A DNA stretch of 64,000 nt, taken from contig NZ_LMKQ01000003.1 in the NCBI RefSeq assembly GCF_001421565.1, positions 94,588 through 158,587 on the forward strand. Reading direction: 5' to 3'. The position numbers and the translations under genes were made by a program. Shown piece by piece: positions 52,137-60,001 of this stretch (position 1 is the first letter of the stretch; each line of letters starts with the position of its first letter). A model generated the notes under the pieces. It had not been told where the DNA came from and did not search any database. It saw only the letters and a program-made list of their open reading frames with translations. The stretch comes from Agromyces sp. Leaf222. GTDB taxonomy: Bacteria > Actinomycetota > Actinomycetes > Actinomycetales > Microbacteriaceae.

Positions 52137-52505
52137 TTAGGCGCGGTCGTGGAGGGTGATCTGGTATCCATCGGGGTCGGCGAAGGTGAAGGTGCGACCG
52201 AACGGGCCGTCGATCGGCGACGCGACGATCGGGTGGCCGTCGCTGACGAGGGCATCGTGGATAACCTGCACGTCGGTGGCGTGGAGCCAGATCGCCGCGC
52301 CGATGCCGGGCTGGGCGGCGGATGCGAGATCAATGCCGGGGACGATGTCCCTGAGGGCGAACGCGATCGGGGTCGTCTCGAACACGACGGCGTGGGGAGG
52401 CCCTGCCTGAGAGCGCACGAGGCCGAGGTACTGCTCGTAGAACGCCTGCGACGCGGCGAGGTCGCGAACCTGGAGGGAGAGGAAGTCGGGGCCGGTGGCT
52501 GGCAT
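52137..52505 (-). CDS. VOC-family glyoxalase/bleomycin-resistance-like protein
   Basis: A protein of 122 residues. The first half is FLSLQVRDLAASQAFYEQYL with GLVR, the second IWLHATDVQVIHDALVSDGH, and the end is RTFTFADPDGYQITLHDRA with the ADPDGYxxxLH motif of the family. It may inactivate or bind a reactive metabolite or antibiotic. It is divergent from a MarR gene across 64 bases that contain two palindromic operators, so its expression is almost certainly controlled by that MarR protein. ATG is at 52503-52505. Confidence 0.88.
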   Translation of the reverse strand: MPATGPDFLSLQVRDLAASQAFYEQYLGLVRSQAGPPHAVVFETTPIAFALRDIVPGIDLASAAQPGIGAAIWLHATDVQVIHDALVSDGHPIVASPIDGPFGRTFTFADPDGYQITLHDRA

Positions 52506-52521
52506 GCGGATGCTTCTTTCG

Positions 52522-52571
52522 TTTCATGTCAGTTATCTGACATGAAACAATCTATGTCAGAATACTGACAT
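52522..52571. promoter_or_regulatory. Twin MarR operators with CTGACAT arms
   Basis: Operator 1 (52522-52547) has 11-bp perfect arms (TTTCATGTCAG and its complement) around TTAT. Operator 2 (52554-52571) has 7-bp arms (ATGTCAG and CTGACAT) around AATA and overlaps the MarR ATG at 52570. The shared core is TGTCAGnnnnCTGACA. The pair lies in the gap between the divergent VOC and MarR genes. Confidence 0.9.
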
Positions 52572-53034
52572 GAGTCAAGGCGGAGTCGGCATCGACCTGG
52601 ATACCTCACTGGGCTACCTGCTCAAGGAAGCCTCGAGCGCCCTCCGCGCGGCCATGGAGGCCGTGCTGCGCCCGCTCGGCATGACCGTGACCCACTACTC
52701 GTGCCTCGAACTGCTCGCGCAGCGCCCCGGCCTCTCGAACTCGGAGCTCGCCCGAGGCGCGTTCGTGACGCGGCAGTCGATGAACGTGCTGCTGCAGGCC
52801 CTCGAGCGAGACGGCTACGTGACCCGGCCGGTGGAGGCCCGCGTCGGAAAGGTCCTGCCCGCCCGGCTCACGCCGCTCGGGCGACGGAGCCTCGAAGAGG
52901 CGACGGCCGCGGTCCGATCCGTCGAGGTGAGGATGCTCGGCGGCATGACGCCGGAAGAGCAGTCCGGTGCGTTCCGGATCCTGCAGAGCATGGTCCACGC
53001 CCTGCGCGACGACAGCGCGCCCTCGGCTCGATAG
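52570..53034 (+). CDS. MarR-family transcriptional regulator
   Basis: A protein of 154 residues with the MarR winged helix: LGYLLKEASSALRAAMEAVL at the dimer interface, LGMTVTHYSCLELLAQRPGL, SNSELARGAFVTRQSMNVLL (recognition helix), ALERDGYVTRPVE and RLTPLGRRSLEEA (wing and following helix). The ATG at 52570 is inside its second operator, so autorepression is likely. The divergent VOC gene is the other target. The expected signal is a phenolic, electrophile or antibiotic that the VOC protein handles. Confidence 0.92.
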   Translation: MSQGGVGIDLDTSLGYLLKEASSALRAAMEAVLRPLGMTVTHYSCLELLAQRPGLSNSELARGAFVTRQSMNVLLQALERDGYVTRPVEARVGKVLPARLTPLGRRSLEEATAAVRSVEVRMLGGMTPEEQSGAFRILQSMVHALRDDSAPSAR

Positions 53035-53036
53035 CG

Positions 53037-53062
53037 CCCGGGGAGAAACCCACCCTCCCGGG
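53037..53062 (+). terminator. Short hairpin after the MarR gene
   Basis: CCCGGGGAG (53037-53045) and CTCCCGGG (53055-53062) pair over 8 bp with one bulged G, directly after the MarR stop and 28 bases before the next ATG. Confidence 0.45.
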
Positions 53063-53090
53063 AATCGCCATCGTCATGCACGATTGAGGC

Positions 53091-54746
53091 ATGGGAGCCC
53101 CAGGAACCCGCAAGACGCCCGAACCGACCGATGACCAATGGCGCCGCATGCTCCGCTACGGCACGGCCACGCGCGCCGAGCCCGGCGACGTGCTCTTCGC
53201 CGCGGGCGACCGCTGGTACGACCTGGTGCTCGTCGAGTCGGGCGCCGTCGACATCGTGCGCGAACCGCTGAAGTGGATCGAGGAGACGCGCATCGCCACG
53301 CTCGGCCCGCGCTCGTTCGCGGGCGAGCTCGGCCTGCTCAACGGGCAGCGTGCGTTCCTCACCGCACGCGTGTCTGAGCCCGGCCTCGTGCACCGCATCG
53401 ACCACGCGTCGTTGCAGCGCATGATGGCCGAGGACGACGAGCTCTGCGACCTCATGCTGCGCACGCTCTGGGCGAGGCGCGAGCAGCTGCGCCGCGGGCC
53501 GGCCGCCTGGACGCTGAAGATCATCGGCTCGGGTCGCTCGCGTGACGCGGTCGCGCTGCGGCGATACGCCGAACGGCTCGACCTCGTGCACACGTGGGCC
53601 GACATCGACGACCCGGAGGTTGCGACGGCGTACGCGAACCACGGGTTCTCGACCGACGACCTGCCCGTCGCGATCGTGCAGGGCGAGAACCTGCCGAACG
53701 CGACCCCGGGCGAGCTCGCCGAGCTGCTCGGCCTGGCCTACGCCGCCGAAGACGACGCGACCGTCGACCTCGCGGTGGTCGGTGCCGGGCCGGCCGGGCT
53801 CGCCGCCGCGATCTACGGCGCGTCCGAGGGGCTGCAGACCGTGCTCCTCGACGCGGTCGCCCCGGGCGGCCAGTCCTCGGCGACCTCCCGCATCGAGAAC
53901 TACCTCGGGTTCCCGTTCGGCGTCAGCGGCGACGACCTCACCGCACAGGCCTCGCTGCAGGCGATCAAGTTCGGCGTGCACGTCATCGCGCCGTGCGAGG
54001 CCGTGCGGCTCGATCCCGGCACCGGCCCCCTCGAACTCACGCTCGCCGACGGGGCGGTCGTGCATGCACGCGCCGTGGTCGTCACGACCGGGGTCGCCTA
54101 CCGCTCGCTCGACCTCGACCGGTGGAAGGAGTTCGAGGGCGCCGGCATCCACTACGCCGCCTCGACGCTCGAGCTGCGCCAGGTGGCGGGCGGCGAGGTC
54201 GTCGTGGTCGGCGGAGCCAATTCAGCCGGCCAGGCCGCAGTCGCCCTCGCCGCGAGCGGATGCCGCGTGCACCTCGTGGTGCGCGCCGACGACCTCGGGC
54301 GGCAGATGTCGAGCTACCTCGTCGACCGCATCACCGAAGACGTGCGCATCGACGTGCACACCGGCACGCAGGTGACCGCGCTCGACGGCGGCGACGTGCT
54401 CGAGCGGGTCACCCTCTCGAGCCAGGGGGGCACAGGCGAGCAGGCCATCGAGTGCCGCGGACTGTTCTGCTTCATCGGCGCCGAGCCCGCCACCGACTGG
54501 CTCGGCGAGTTCGAACGCGACGACGACGGGTTCCTGCACACGGGCGCCGACGTGGTCGGCCTCGGCGAGGCGTGGCGCGACCTCGGACGCATGCCGCTGC
54601 CGTTCGAGACCTCCGTGCCGCGGGTCTTCGCGGCCGGCGACGTGCGCCGAGGTTCGATGAAGCGCGTGGCCGCCGCCGTGGGCGAGGGGTCGAGCGCCGT
54701 CGCCTCCGTGCACCGGGCGCTGGCCGCGGCGGAGGTGTTCGCATGA
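53091..54746 (+). CDS. cNMP-binding-domain/thioredoxin-reductase-like flavoprotein
   Basis: A protein of 551 residues. Residues about 15-130 are a cyclic-nucleotide-binding-like beta-roll (GDVLFAAGD, SFAGELGLLNGQRAFLTARV), about 140-215 a thioredoxin-like linker (WTLKIIGSGRSRDAVALRRY), and 225-545 a pyridine-nucleotide-disulfide oxidoreductase. The FAD site VVGAGPAGLAAAIYG begins near 229; VVVVGGANSAGQAAVALA binds NAD(P)H; VFAAGDVRRGSMKRVAAAVG is the closing FAD motif. The redox CxxC of true thioredoxin reductases is missing: GGQSSATSRIENYLGFP stands there. The partner is therefore not a normal thioredoxin. The next gene, a UBP zinc finger, starts inside its stop codon (ATGA). Confidence 0.9.
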   Translation: MGAPGTRKTPEPTDDQWRRMLRYGTATRAEPGDVLFAAGDRWYDLVLVESGAVDIVREPLKWIEETRIATLGPRSFAGELGLLNGQRAFLTARVSEPGLVHRIDHASLQRMMAEDDELCDLMLRTLWARREQLRRGPAAWTLKIIGSGRSRDAVALRRYAERLDLVHTWADIDDPEVATAYANHGFSTDDLPVAIVQGENLPNATPGELAELLGLAYAAEDDATVDLAVVGAGPAGLAAAIYGASEGLQTVLLDAVAPGGQSSATSRIENYLGFPFGVSGDDLTAQASLQAIKFGVHVIAPCEAVRLDPGTGPLELTLADGAVVHARAVVVTTGVAYRSLDLDRWKEFEGAGIHYAASTLELRQVAGGEVVVVGGANSAGQAAVALAASGCRVHLVVRADDLGRQMSSYLVDRITEDVRIDVHTGTQVTALDGGDVLERVTLSSQGGTGEQAIECRGLFCFIGAEPATDWLGEFERDDDGFLHTGADVVGLGEAWRDLGRMPLPFETSVPRVFAAGDVRRGSMKRVAAAVGEGSSAVASVHRALAAAEVFA

Positions 54747-55075
54747 GCGAGTTCGCCCCTGCACCCTCCGGCACCGGATGCGGCGACTGCGACGAGGGCG
54801 GCGGCTGGTGGTTCCACCTGCGCCGCTGCGTCGACTGCGGCCGGGTCGGATGCTGCGACTCCTCGCCCGCGCAGCACGCGCGCCGGCACTCCGAGCAGAC
54901 CGGGCACCGCGTCGCGACCTCGTTCGAGCCGGGCGAGCACTGGTTCTGGGATTACGTCGACGAGACGTCGGCGCCCTCGGTTCCGCTCAGTCCGCCGTTC
55001 TCACGGCCCGACGAGCAGCCGGCGCCCGGGCCCGACGGGCGCGTCCCCGCCGACTGGCGCGCGCTGCTGCACTGA
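54743..55075 (+). CDS. UBP-type zinc-finger protein
   Basis: A protein of 110 residues. Putative zinc ligands are C13, C16, C29, C32, C37/C38, H45, H49 and H55 (CGDC, CVDCGRVGCC, QHARRHSEQTGH), the spacing of the ZnF_UBP domain that in eukaryotes binds ubiquitin's C-terminus. GWWFHLRRC and HRVATSFEPGEHWFWDY complete the fold. The tail is Pro-rich. Bacteria of this group have no ubiquitin-conjugation system visible here, so the domain may bind another C-terminal peptide or a protein tail. The ATG overlaps the flavoprotein stop, implying a functional pair, perhaps a redox switch and its target-binding subunit. Confidence 0.88.
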   Translation: MSEFAPAPSGTGCGDCDEGGGWWFHLRRCVDCGRVGCCDSSPAQHARRHSEQTGHRVATSFEPGEHWFWDYVDETSAPSVPLSPPFSRPDEQPAPGPDGRVPADWRALLH

Positions 55076-55096
55076 CGACCTCAGGCCCGGTGTGAG

Positions 55097-55140
55097 GGCG
55101 AGCGGATGTCGCAGACGCACGCTCGCGGCATCCGCCCGCC
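55097..55140. terminator. Degenerate terminator hairpin of the GGATGCC type
   Basis: GGCGAGCGGATGTCGC (55097-55112) pairs with GCGGCATCCGCCCGCC (55125-55140) with two weak pairs and a 12-base loop, 22 bases after the zinc-finger stop. Confidence 0.55.
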
Positions 55141-55222
55141 GTCTGCACCCCGGCCGCCCGCGGCATCCGTTCGCCTCGCCACCGTCACCCGTCCGTGACC
55201 TGCGCCGCCTAGTCTGGAGCAC

Positions 55223-56020
55223 ATGGGACGACGCGAAGAGGTCGAGTGCTGGCTGACCGACATGGACGGCGTGCTCGTGCACGAGAACCACGCGCTGCCC
55301 GGCGCCGCCGAGCTGCTGCAGCAATGGGAGGACGCCGGCACGCCCTACCTCGTGCTCACGAACAACTCCATCTTCACCGCGCGCGACCTCTCGGCAAGGC
55401 TCCGTTCGAGCGGGCTGAATGTGCCTGAAGACCGCATCTGGACCTCCGCGCTCGCGACGGCCGACTTCCTGAAGTCGCAGCTGCCCGGCGGCACCGCCTT
55501 CGTCATCGGCGAGGCCGGCATCACGAGCGCGCTGCACGAGGCCGGCTTCATCATGACCGAGACGAACCCCGACTACGTGGTCGTCGGCGAGACGCGCAAC
55601 TACTCGTTCGACGCGATCACGAAGGCGATCCGCCTCATCGGCGCCGGCGCGCGCTTCATCGTCACCAACCCCGACGCCACCGGCCCGTCGAAGGACGGCC
55701 CCATGCCGGCCACCGGCGCGATCGCCGCGCTCATCACGAAGGCGACGGGCATGGAGCCCTACGTCGTCGGCAAGCCGAACCCGATGATGTTCCGCTCGGC
55801 GTTGAACAAGATCGGCGCGCACTCCGAGAACACCGCCATGATCGGCGACCGCATGGACACCGACATCGTCGCGGGCATCGAGGCCGGCCTGCACACGATC
55901 CTCGTGCTCACGGGCATCAGCGACCAGGCCGAGATCCAGAAGTACCCGTTCCGGCCCGACGAGATCCTCGGCGGCGTGCAGGAGCTGCTCCGCAAGGACC
56001 CCGTCGAGACCGAGCTCTAG
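55223..56020 (+). CDS. HAD-IIA family sugar-phosphatase (NagD-like)
   Basis: A protein of 265 residues. HAD motif I is WLTDMDGVLVHE (nucleophile and acid Asp), motif II VLTNNS, and motif IV GDRMDTDIVAGIEAGLHTI; VGKPNPMMFRSALNKIG carries the motif III Lys. The C2a cap between motifs II and III is typical of NagD/pNPPase. The substrate is likely a phosphorylated sugar or nucleotide. TAGTCT (55210-55215) is 7 nt before the ATG, so the transcript may be leaderless. It is convergent with the aldo/keto reductase, 7 bases apart. Confidence 0.9.
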   Translation: MGRREEVECWLTDMDGVLVHENHALPGAAELLQQWEDAGTPYLVLTNNSIFTARDLSARLRSSGLNVPEDRIWTSALATADFLKSQLPGGTAFVIGEAGITSALHEAGFIMTETNPDYVVVGETRNYSFDAITKAIRLIGAGARFIVTNPDATGPSKDGPMPATGAIAALITKATGMEPYVVGKPNPMMFRSALNKIGAHSENTAMIGDRMDTDIVAGIEAGLHTILVLTGISDQAEIQKYPFRPDEILGGVQELLRKDPVETEL

Positions 56021-56027
56021 CGAGCCG

Positions 56028-57086
56028 TCAGGCCGCGGTCTCCTCGGGCGCGGCCTTCGCCGATTTCGCGGCCTTCGCCGCCGTCGCCGTCGCCGCGTCC
56101 TCGGGCTCGGCGTCGAGCCGCTCGCGCAGCTCGGCATCGAGGTCGAGCTCGGCCGCACCGAGCACCTCCTCCAGCTGCGCCACGGTCGACGGCCCCGCGA
56201 CCGGGATCACGGGCACCTCGCGCCCGAGCAGCCACGCGAGCGCGACCTGGTTCGGGGTCGCGCCGGCCTCGCGCGCCACCTCGTGCAACAGCCGGATCCG
56301 CTCGTGCGTCGTCGGGTGGTCGACCCCGCCCCACAGGGTCTTGTCGGTGCGCGTGAACGCGCCCTGGTGCAGCGGCGAGTACGCCGTCACGGCGAGCGGG
56401 GGCCGGCCGTCGACGCCCGTGGAGGCGGCGTACGAGAGCAGCTCGGGCGTGACGAAGTTCTGCCGCCCGAGCTTCGGCGCCGGATAGATGTAGCTGTGCT
56501 GCTGCTGCACGAGTCCGTACGGCGCGACGCCCTGGCGCAGCGCCTCCTCGCGGGCCTCGACGACGCGCCAGACGGCGACGTTCGAGATGCCGGAGATGCC
56601 GATGAGGCCCTCGTCCTGCAGCGCGCCGAACGCGCCGACGGTCTCGGCGAGCGGGGTCTCGAGGTCGTCGACGTGGCCGTAGACGACGTCGAGGTGCTCG
56701 ACGCCGAGGTGCCTGGCGCTCTCGCGCACCTCGCGATCGACGACGGCGGCGCCGAGTCCCTCGAAGTTCGTCGGGGGCGTGTTGCGGAGCGGCAGGTTCG
56801 GGTCGGCCTTTCCGGCGCCGACCTTGGTCGCGATACGGAGTCCGTCGGGGCGCCCGCGGCTCTTCAGCCAGCGGCCGATGACATCTTCGCTGTCGCGGCC
56901 GTACCCGAGGCCCCAGTGGTTGTAGTTGTTGGCCGTGTCGATGAACGTGCCGCCGGCCTCGACGAAGCGGTCGAGGATCGCGAACGAGGTCGCCTCGTCG
57001 ACCTTCGTGCCCATGTACATGGTGCCGAGGCAGATGGTCGAGACGTCGAAGCTGGTGCGGCCGTTGCCGATGGTGCGGTAGCGCAT
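56028..57086 (-). CDS. Aldo/keto reductase
   Basis: A protein of 352 residues of the AKR superfamily. The N-terminus MRYRTIGNGRTSFDVSTICL is typical, the catalytic Asp and Tyr lie in FIDTANNYNHWG, Lys in IATKVGAGKADPN, and His in VYGHVDDLETPL. The NADPH site is near IPVAGPSTVAQLEEVLGA. The last 35 residues are an Ala/Glu-rich tail. The gene is divergent from a MocR/PdxR-type regulator, with a 12-bp tandem repeat in the gap next to its own start. Because PdxR regulators often respond to vitamin B6, pyridoxal reduction is a testable guess; general carbonyl reduction is equally possible. Confidence 0.9.
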   Translation of the reverse strand: MRYRTIGNGRTSFDVSTICLGTMYMGTKVDEATSFAILDRFVEAGGTFIDTANNYNHWGLGYGRDSEDVIGRWLKSRGRPDGLRIATKVGAGKADPNLPLRNTPPTNFEGLGAAVVDREVRESARHLGVEHLDVVYGHVDDLETPLAETVGAFGALQDEGLIGISGISNVAVWRVVEAREEALRQGVAPYGLVQQQHSYIYPAPKLGRQNFVTPELLSYAASTGVDGRPPLAVTAYSPLHQGAFTRTDKTLWGGVDHPTTHERIRLLHEVAREAGATPNQVALAWLLGREVPVIPVAGPSTVAQLEEVLGAAELDLDAELRERLDAEPEDAATATAAKAAKSAKAAPEETAA

Positions 57087-57096
57087 GGTTCCTCCG

Positions 57097-57132
57097 TGGT
57101 GGTCCGAGTGGCGGTTCGAGTGGCGGTCCGAG
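57097..57132. repeat. Three 12-bp direct repeats before the aldo/keto reductase
   Basis: Three adjacent 12-base units, TGGTGGTCCGAG, TGGCGGTTCGAG and TGGCGGTCCGAG (57097-57108, 57109-57120, 57121-57132), start 10 bases before the reductase ATG. They lie between the divergent reductase and MocR-type regulator genes and are candidate binding sites for it, as MocR/GabR regulators bind direct repeats. Confidence 0.7.
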
Positions 57133-57244
57133 ACGCGTGGGCGTCATGGCAGCTCCGACGCTATGACCCGATCGGTCCGGGCATACACTCCAATCACCGA
57201 GTACTCGACCAGACCATTCATCGAAGCGATCCAGGAGCGAGCGG

Positions 57245-58783
57245 ATGCCCCGCAGCACCGAACGAGGCGCGGCCCCGAGCCTCGCGTGGGAGACCCTCCT
57301 CGACCTCGGCGATGGCCCTGCGCCCCTGCGCGACCGGCTCGAGCGCAGCATCCGGGACGCCGTGCACCGCGGACTCGTGCCGCCCGGGTCCGCGCTGCCG
57401 CCGAGCCGCGTGCTCGCCGAGACCCTCGGCGTCTCGCGATGGGTCGTCACCGAGGCCTACGGCCAGCTCGTCGCCGAGGGCTTCCTCGAGGCCGTGGTCG
57501 GGTCGGGCACCCGGGTGCCCCTGCATCCCGTTCGGGTTCCGGATGCCACGACGGCCGGCCGTGCGCCCACGGCCCTCCGTGGCGAGTACCGCCGTCCGCG
57601 GTTCGACCTCGGCCCCGGCATCCCCGACCTCCGGCACGTGCCGCGCACACGCTGGGCGGATGCCGTCCGTCGGGCGCTCGACACCCTGGCCGACGGCGAG
57701 CTCATGGTCGTCGATCCGCTGGGGCACCCACTCGCCCGCACCGCCGTGGCCGACTCCCTCGCGCGGTCCCGACGGGCCGTCGTCGCGCCCGACGACGTCG
57801 TGATCACGCACGGGGCGACCGACGGCATGACGGCCGTGGTCGCGGGCCTGCGCGACGCGGGCCATCGGAGCCTGCTCGTCGAGGACCCGAGCTGGGGTCG
57901 GCTGCGCGAGGTCGCTGCATCCGCCGGCCTGACCCCGGTGCCCGTTCCCGTCGACGGCGACGGCGTCGACGTCGCCCTGCTCGAGCAGGCGTGGGCCCGC
58001 ACCGGCGCCCGTGCGGCCCTCATCACGCCCGCCCACCAGTTCCCGCTCGGCGCGGCGCTCTCGCCGGCTCGACGCGAGGCGATCGTGCGATGGGCGCGCT
58101 CGGTCGACGGCGTGCTCATCGAGGACGACTACGACGCCGAGTTCCGCTACGACCGCCGGCCCGTCGCTGCCTTGCAGGGCCTCGCACCCGAGCACGTCGT
58201 GCTGGTCGGCTCGCTCTCGAAGTCGATGGCGCAGGCGTTCGGCCTCGGCTGGGCCGTGATGCCCGCCGAACTGCGACGACGGATCCGCCTCGCCGAGCGG
58301 CCCCGGCCGTCGGTGCTCGACCAGGTCGCGCTCGCCGGCTTCATCACCTCCGGCGACCTCGAACGGCACCTCCGCGCCGCGCGCGGGCGGTTCCGCCGGC
58401 GTCGAGCCGCCCTGCTCGAGGCGTTCGGCCGCGAACTTCCAGACCTCGCCGTGACGGGCATCGCGGCGGGCATGCACGCGATGCTCGAGCTTCCGCCAGG
58501 GGTCGCCGCGCGCGACGTGCGGCACGCGGCATCCGCCCTCGAGGTCGCGGTCTCGGATCTCGCCCGCTACCGCGCGACGGCCGTGACGGAGCCCGGCGCG
58601 CGCGACGCGCTCGTCGTCGGCTACGGCAACCTCTCGGACGTGCTCGTCGACGAGGCGGTCGCGCGGCTCGCGGCGGCGATCCGCTCGATCGAGCCCGTGC
58701 CGTCGGAGCCCGACGGCATCGGCGGCCCGCCGGATTCGCGATCGACGGCTCCGCCTGAAGGTCGCCGGCATCCCGTAGCCTGA
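57245..58783 (+). CDS. MocR/PdxR-type GntR-aminotransferase regulator
   Basis: A protein of 512 residues. The N-terminal GntR winged helix is about 18-85 (LRDRLERSIRDAVHRGLVPP, LPPSRVLAETLGVSRWVVTE, AYGQLVAEGFL). The fold-type I aminotransferase domain (about 130-500) has K326 in VGSLSKSMAQAFGLGW as the PLP-binding Lys, DDYDAEFRYDR and MAQAF-type residues of the family. Such proteins sense PLP-linked amines (GABA, taurine, pyridoxal). The first 90 and last 25 residues are more variable. The ATG follows GGAG in CCAGGAGCGAGCGG. It is divergent from the aldo/keto reductase, its likely target. Confidence 0.9.
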   Translation: MPRSTERGAAPSLAWETLLDLGDGPAPLRDRLERSIRDAVHRGLVPPGSALPPSRVLAETLGVSRWVVTEAYGQLVAEGFLEAVVGSGTRVPLHPVRVPDATTAGRAPTALRGEYRRPRFDLGPGIPDLRHVPRTRWADAVRRALDTLADGELMVVDPLGHPLARTAVADSLARSRRAVVAPDDVVITHGATDGMTAVVAGLRDAGHRSLLVEDPSWGRLREVAASAGLTPVPVPVDGDGVDVALLEQAWARTGARAALITPAHQFPLGAALSPARREAIVRWARSVDGVLIEDDYDAEFRYDRRPVAALQGLAPEHVVLVGSLSKSMAQAFGLGWAVMPAELRRRIRLAERPRPSVLDQVALAGFITSGDLERHLRAARGRFRRRRAALLEAFGRELPDLAVTGIAAGMHAMLELPPGVAARDVRHAASALEVAVSDLARYRATAVTEPGARDALVVGYGNLSDVLVDEAVARLAAAIRSIEPVPSEPDGIGGPPDSRSTAPPEGRRHPVA

Positions 58784-58845
58784 CTCCGTCGCCGGCCCGA
58801 GACCGGCGCCCTCAGACCCTACCGATGCATGCAGAGGTGCGACCG

Positions 58846-59997
58846 ATGACCGACTCCGACCCTGCCACCACGCCCTCGAGCGCACCGTACGCGGGCGTCA
58901 CACCGCCAGGGCCGACTCCGCCCGGCCCGATTCCACCCGGCCCGACCCCACCCGGCCCGACCCCGACCGACCCGACCCCGCCGAGTGGCGCATCCGGGTC
59001 GCCCGCGGCATCCGCCCCACCGCGCCTCGCCGCCTGGCTCTGCGTGCTGCTCGGCGTCGCCTCGGCGACCCTCGGGCTGCTGCCGTGGCTGGCGACCGGC
59101 ATGCGCCTGCCGCTGCAGAACCTCTGGCAATTCGACACGATGCCCGAGGCGATGCCCATCGTGCTGCTGCCGTTCAGCCAGTACGCGCTCACGAGCATCG
59201 TCGGGCTGGTCGTCGTGGGCAGCACGGTCGCGGGCGTTGTCGCGCGCGCCCTTCGCCGACGGATGCCGCGGCGCGGCTTCGCCGGGCTGTTCGCCGGCGT
59301 GCTCGCCGTGCAGGTCGTCGCCGTCGCGCAGACCGCCATCGCGGTGCAGGCGGGGCTGCAGCAGCGCCTCGAGTCGACGCTGTACCTCGTCGCGCTCATC
59401 GCGCTGGCCCTGTTCTCGATCGCCGCGGGCGCGCTCGTGCTGTGGCTCATCGCCCGTGCGCCGCGGGCCGGCGCGCTGATCGGGCTGGCGTTCGGCGCCA
59501 TCGCCGTGAGCTTCTGGGCGAGCACGCTGCTGCACCCGTTCCTCGGCGTCGCGACCGGCGACGTATCGTGGCTGCTCGGCTGGCTGCGCTGGCTGCCGGC
59601 GGTGCTCATCGGCGCCGCGATCGCGTGGTGCGGGGTCGGCACGGTCGGGCGGGTCGTCGCGGCGATCGCGAGCCTCGTCGTGCTCTGGATCGCACCCGCA
59701 CTCGCCACGGCCGTGAGCAATGCCGTCGGCACGCGGGTGCTGGCCACCCGACCCGCGGAGATGCTCGACTACGGCGTCGGGGTCTTCGCGGCCGCCTCGA
59801 CGATGCCAGAGGTCGTGCTGCCGCCGATCATCGTCGCGATCGCGGTCGCGGTCGTCGGGCTCGCCGTGCGCGCGGGCGTCTCGTCTGCCGCGTCATCGCG
59901 GTCGCATCACGCCGACGGCAGCGGGGCGACGGTCGACGGCGGGGCGACAGGCGGCAGCGGCAGCGGCAGCGGCGCGTCGGGCGGCGCCGAGGGCTGA
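58846..59997 (+). CDS. Multi-pass membrane protein with proline-repeat N-terminus
   Basis: A protein of 383 residues. The cytosolic start contains six PPGP/PTPP-type repeats (about 15-45: PPGPTPPGPIPPGPTPPGPT), followed by about eight membrane segments from RLAAWLCVLLGVASATLGLL onward, and a Ser/Gly-rich tail. I recognise no named family. The repeats are of the kind used for protein interactions in actinobacterial membrane proteins. ATG 58846 is chosen because AGAGGTG stands 7 nt upstream; ATG 58825 (MHAEVRPM) is an alternative. Neighbours (MocR, DUF4166) do not point to a function. Confidence 0.75.
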   Translation: MTDSDPATTPSSAPYAGVTPPGPTPPGPIPPGPTPPGPTPTDPTPPSGASGSPAASAPPRLAAWLCVLLGVASATLGLLPWLATGMRLPLQNLWQFDTMPEAMPIVLLPFSQYALTSIVGLVVVGSTVAGVVARALRRRMPRRGFAGLFAGVLAVQVVAVAQTAIAVQAGLQQRLESTLYLVALIALALFSIAAGALVLWLIARAPRAGALIGLAFGAIAVSFWASTLLHPFLGVATGDVSWLLGWLRWLPAVLIGAAIAWCGVGTVGRVVAAIASLVVLWIAPALATAVSNAVGTRVLATRPAEMLDYGVGVFAAASTMPEVVLPPIIVAIAVAVVGLAVRAGVSSAASSRSHHADGSGATVDGGATGGSGSGSGASGGAEG

Positions 59998-60001
59998 GCG
60001 C

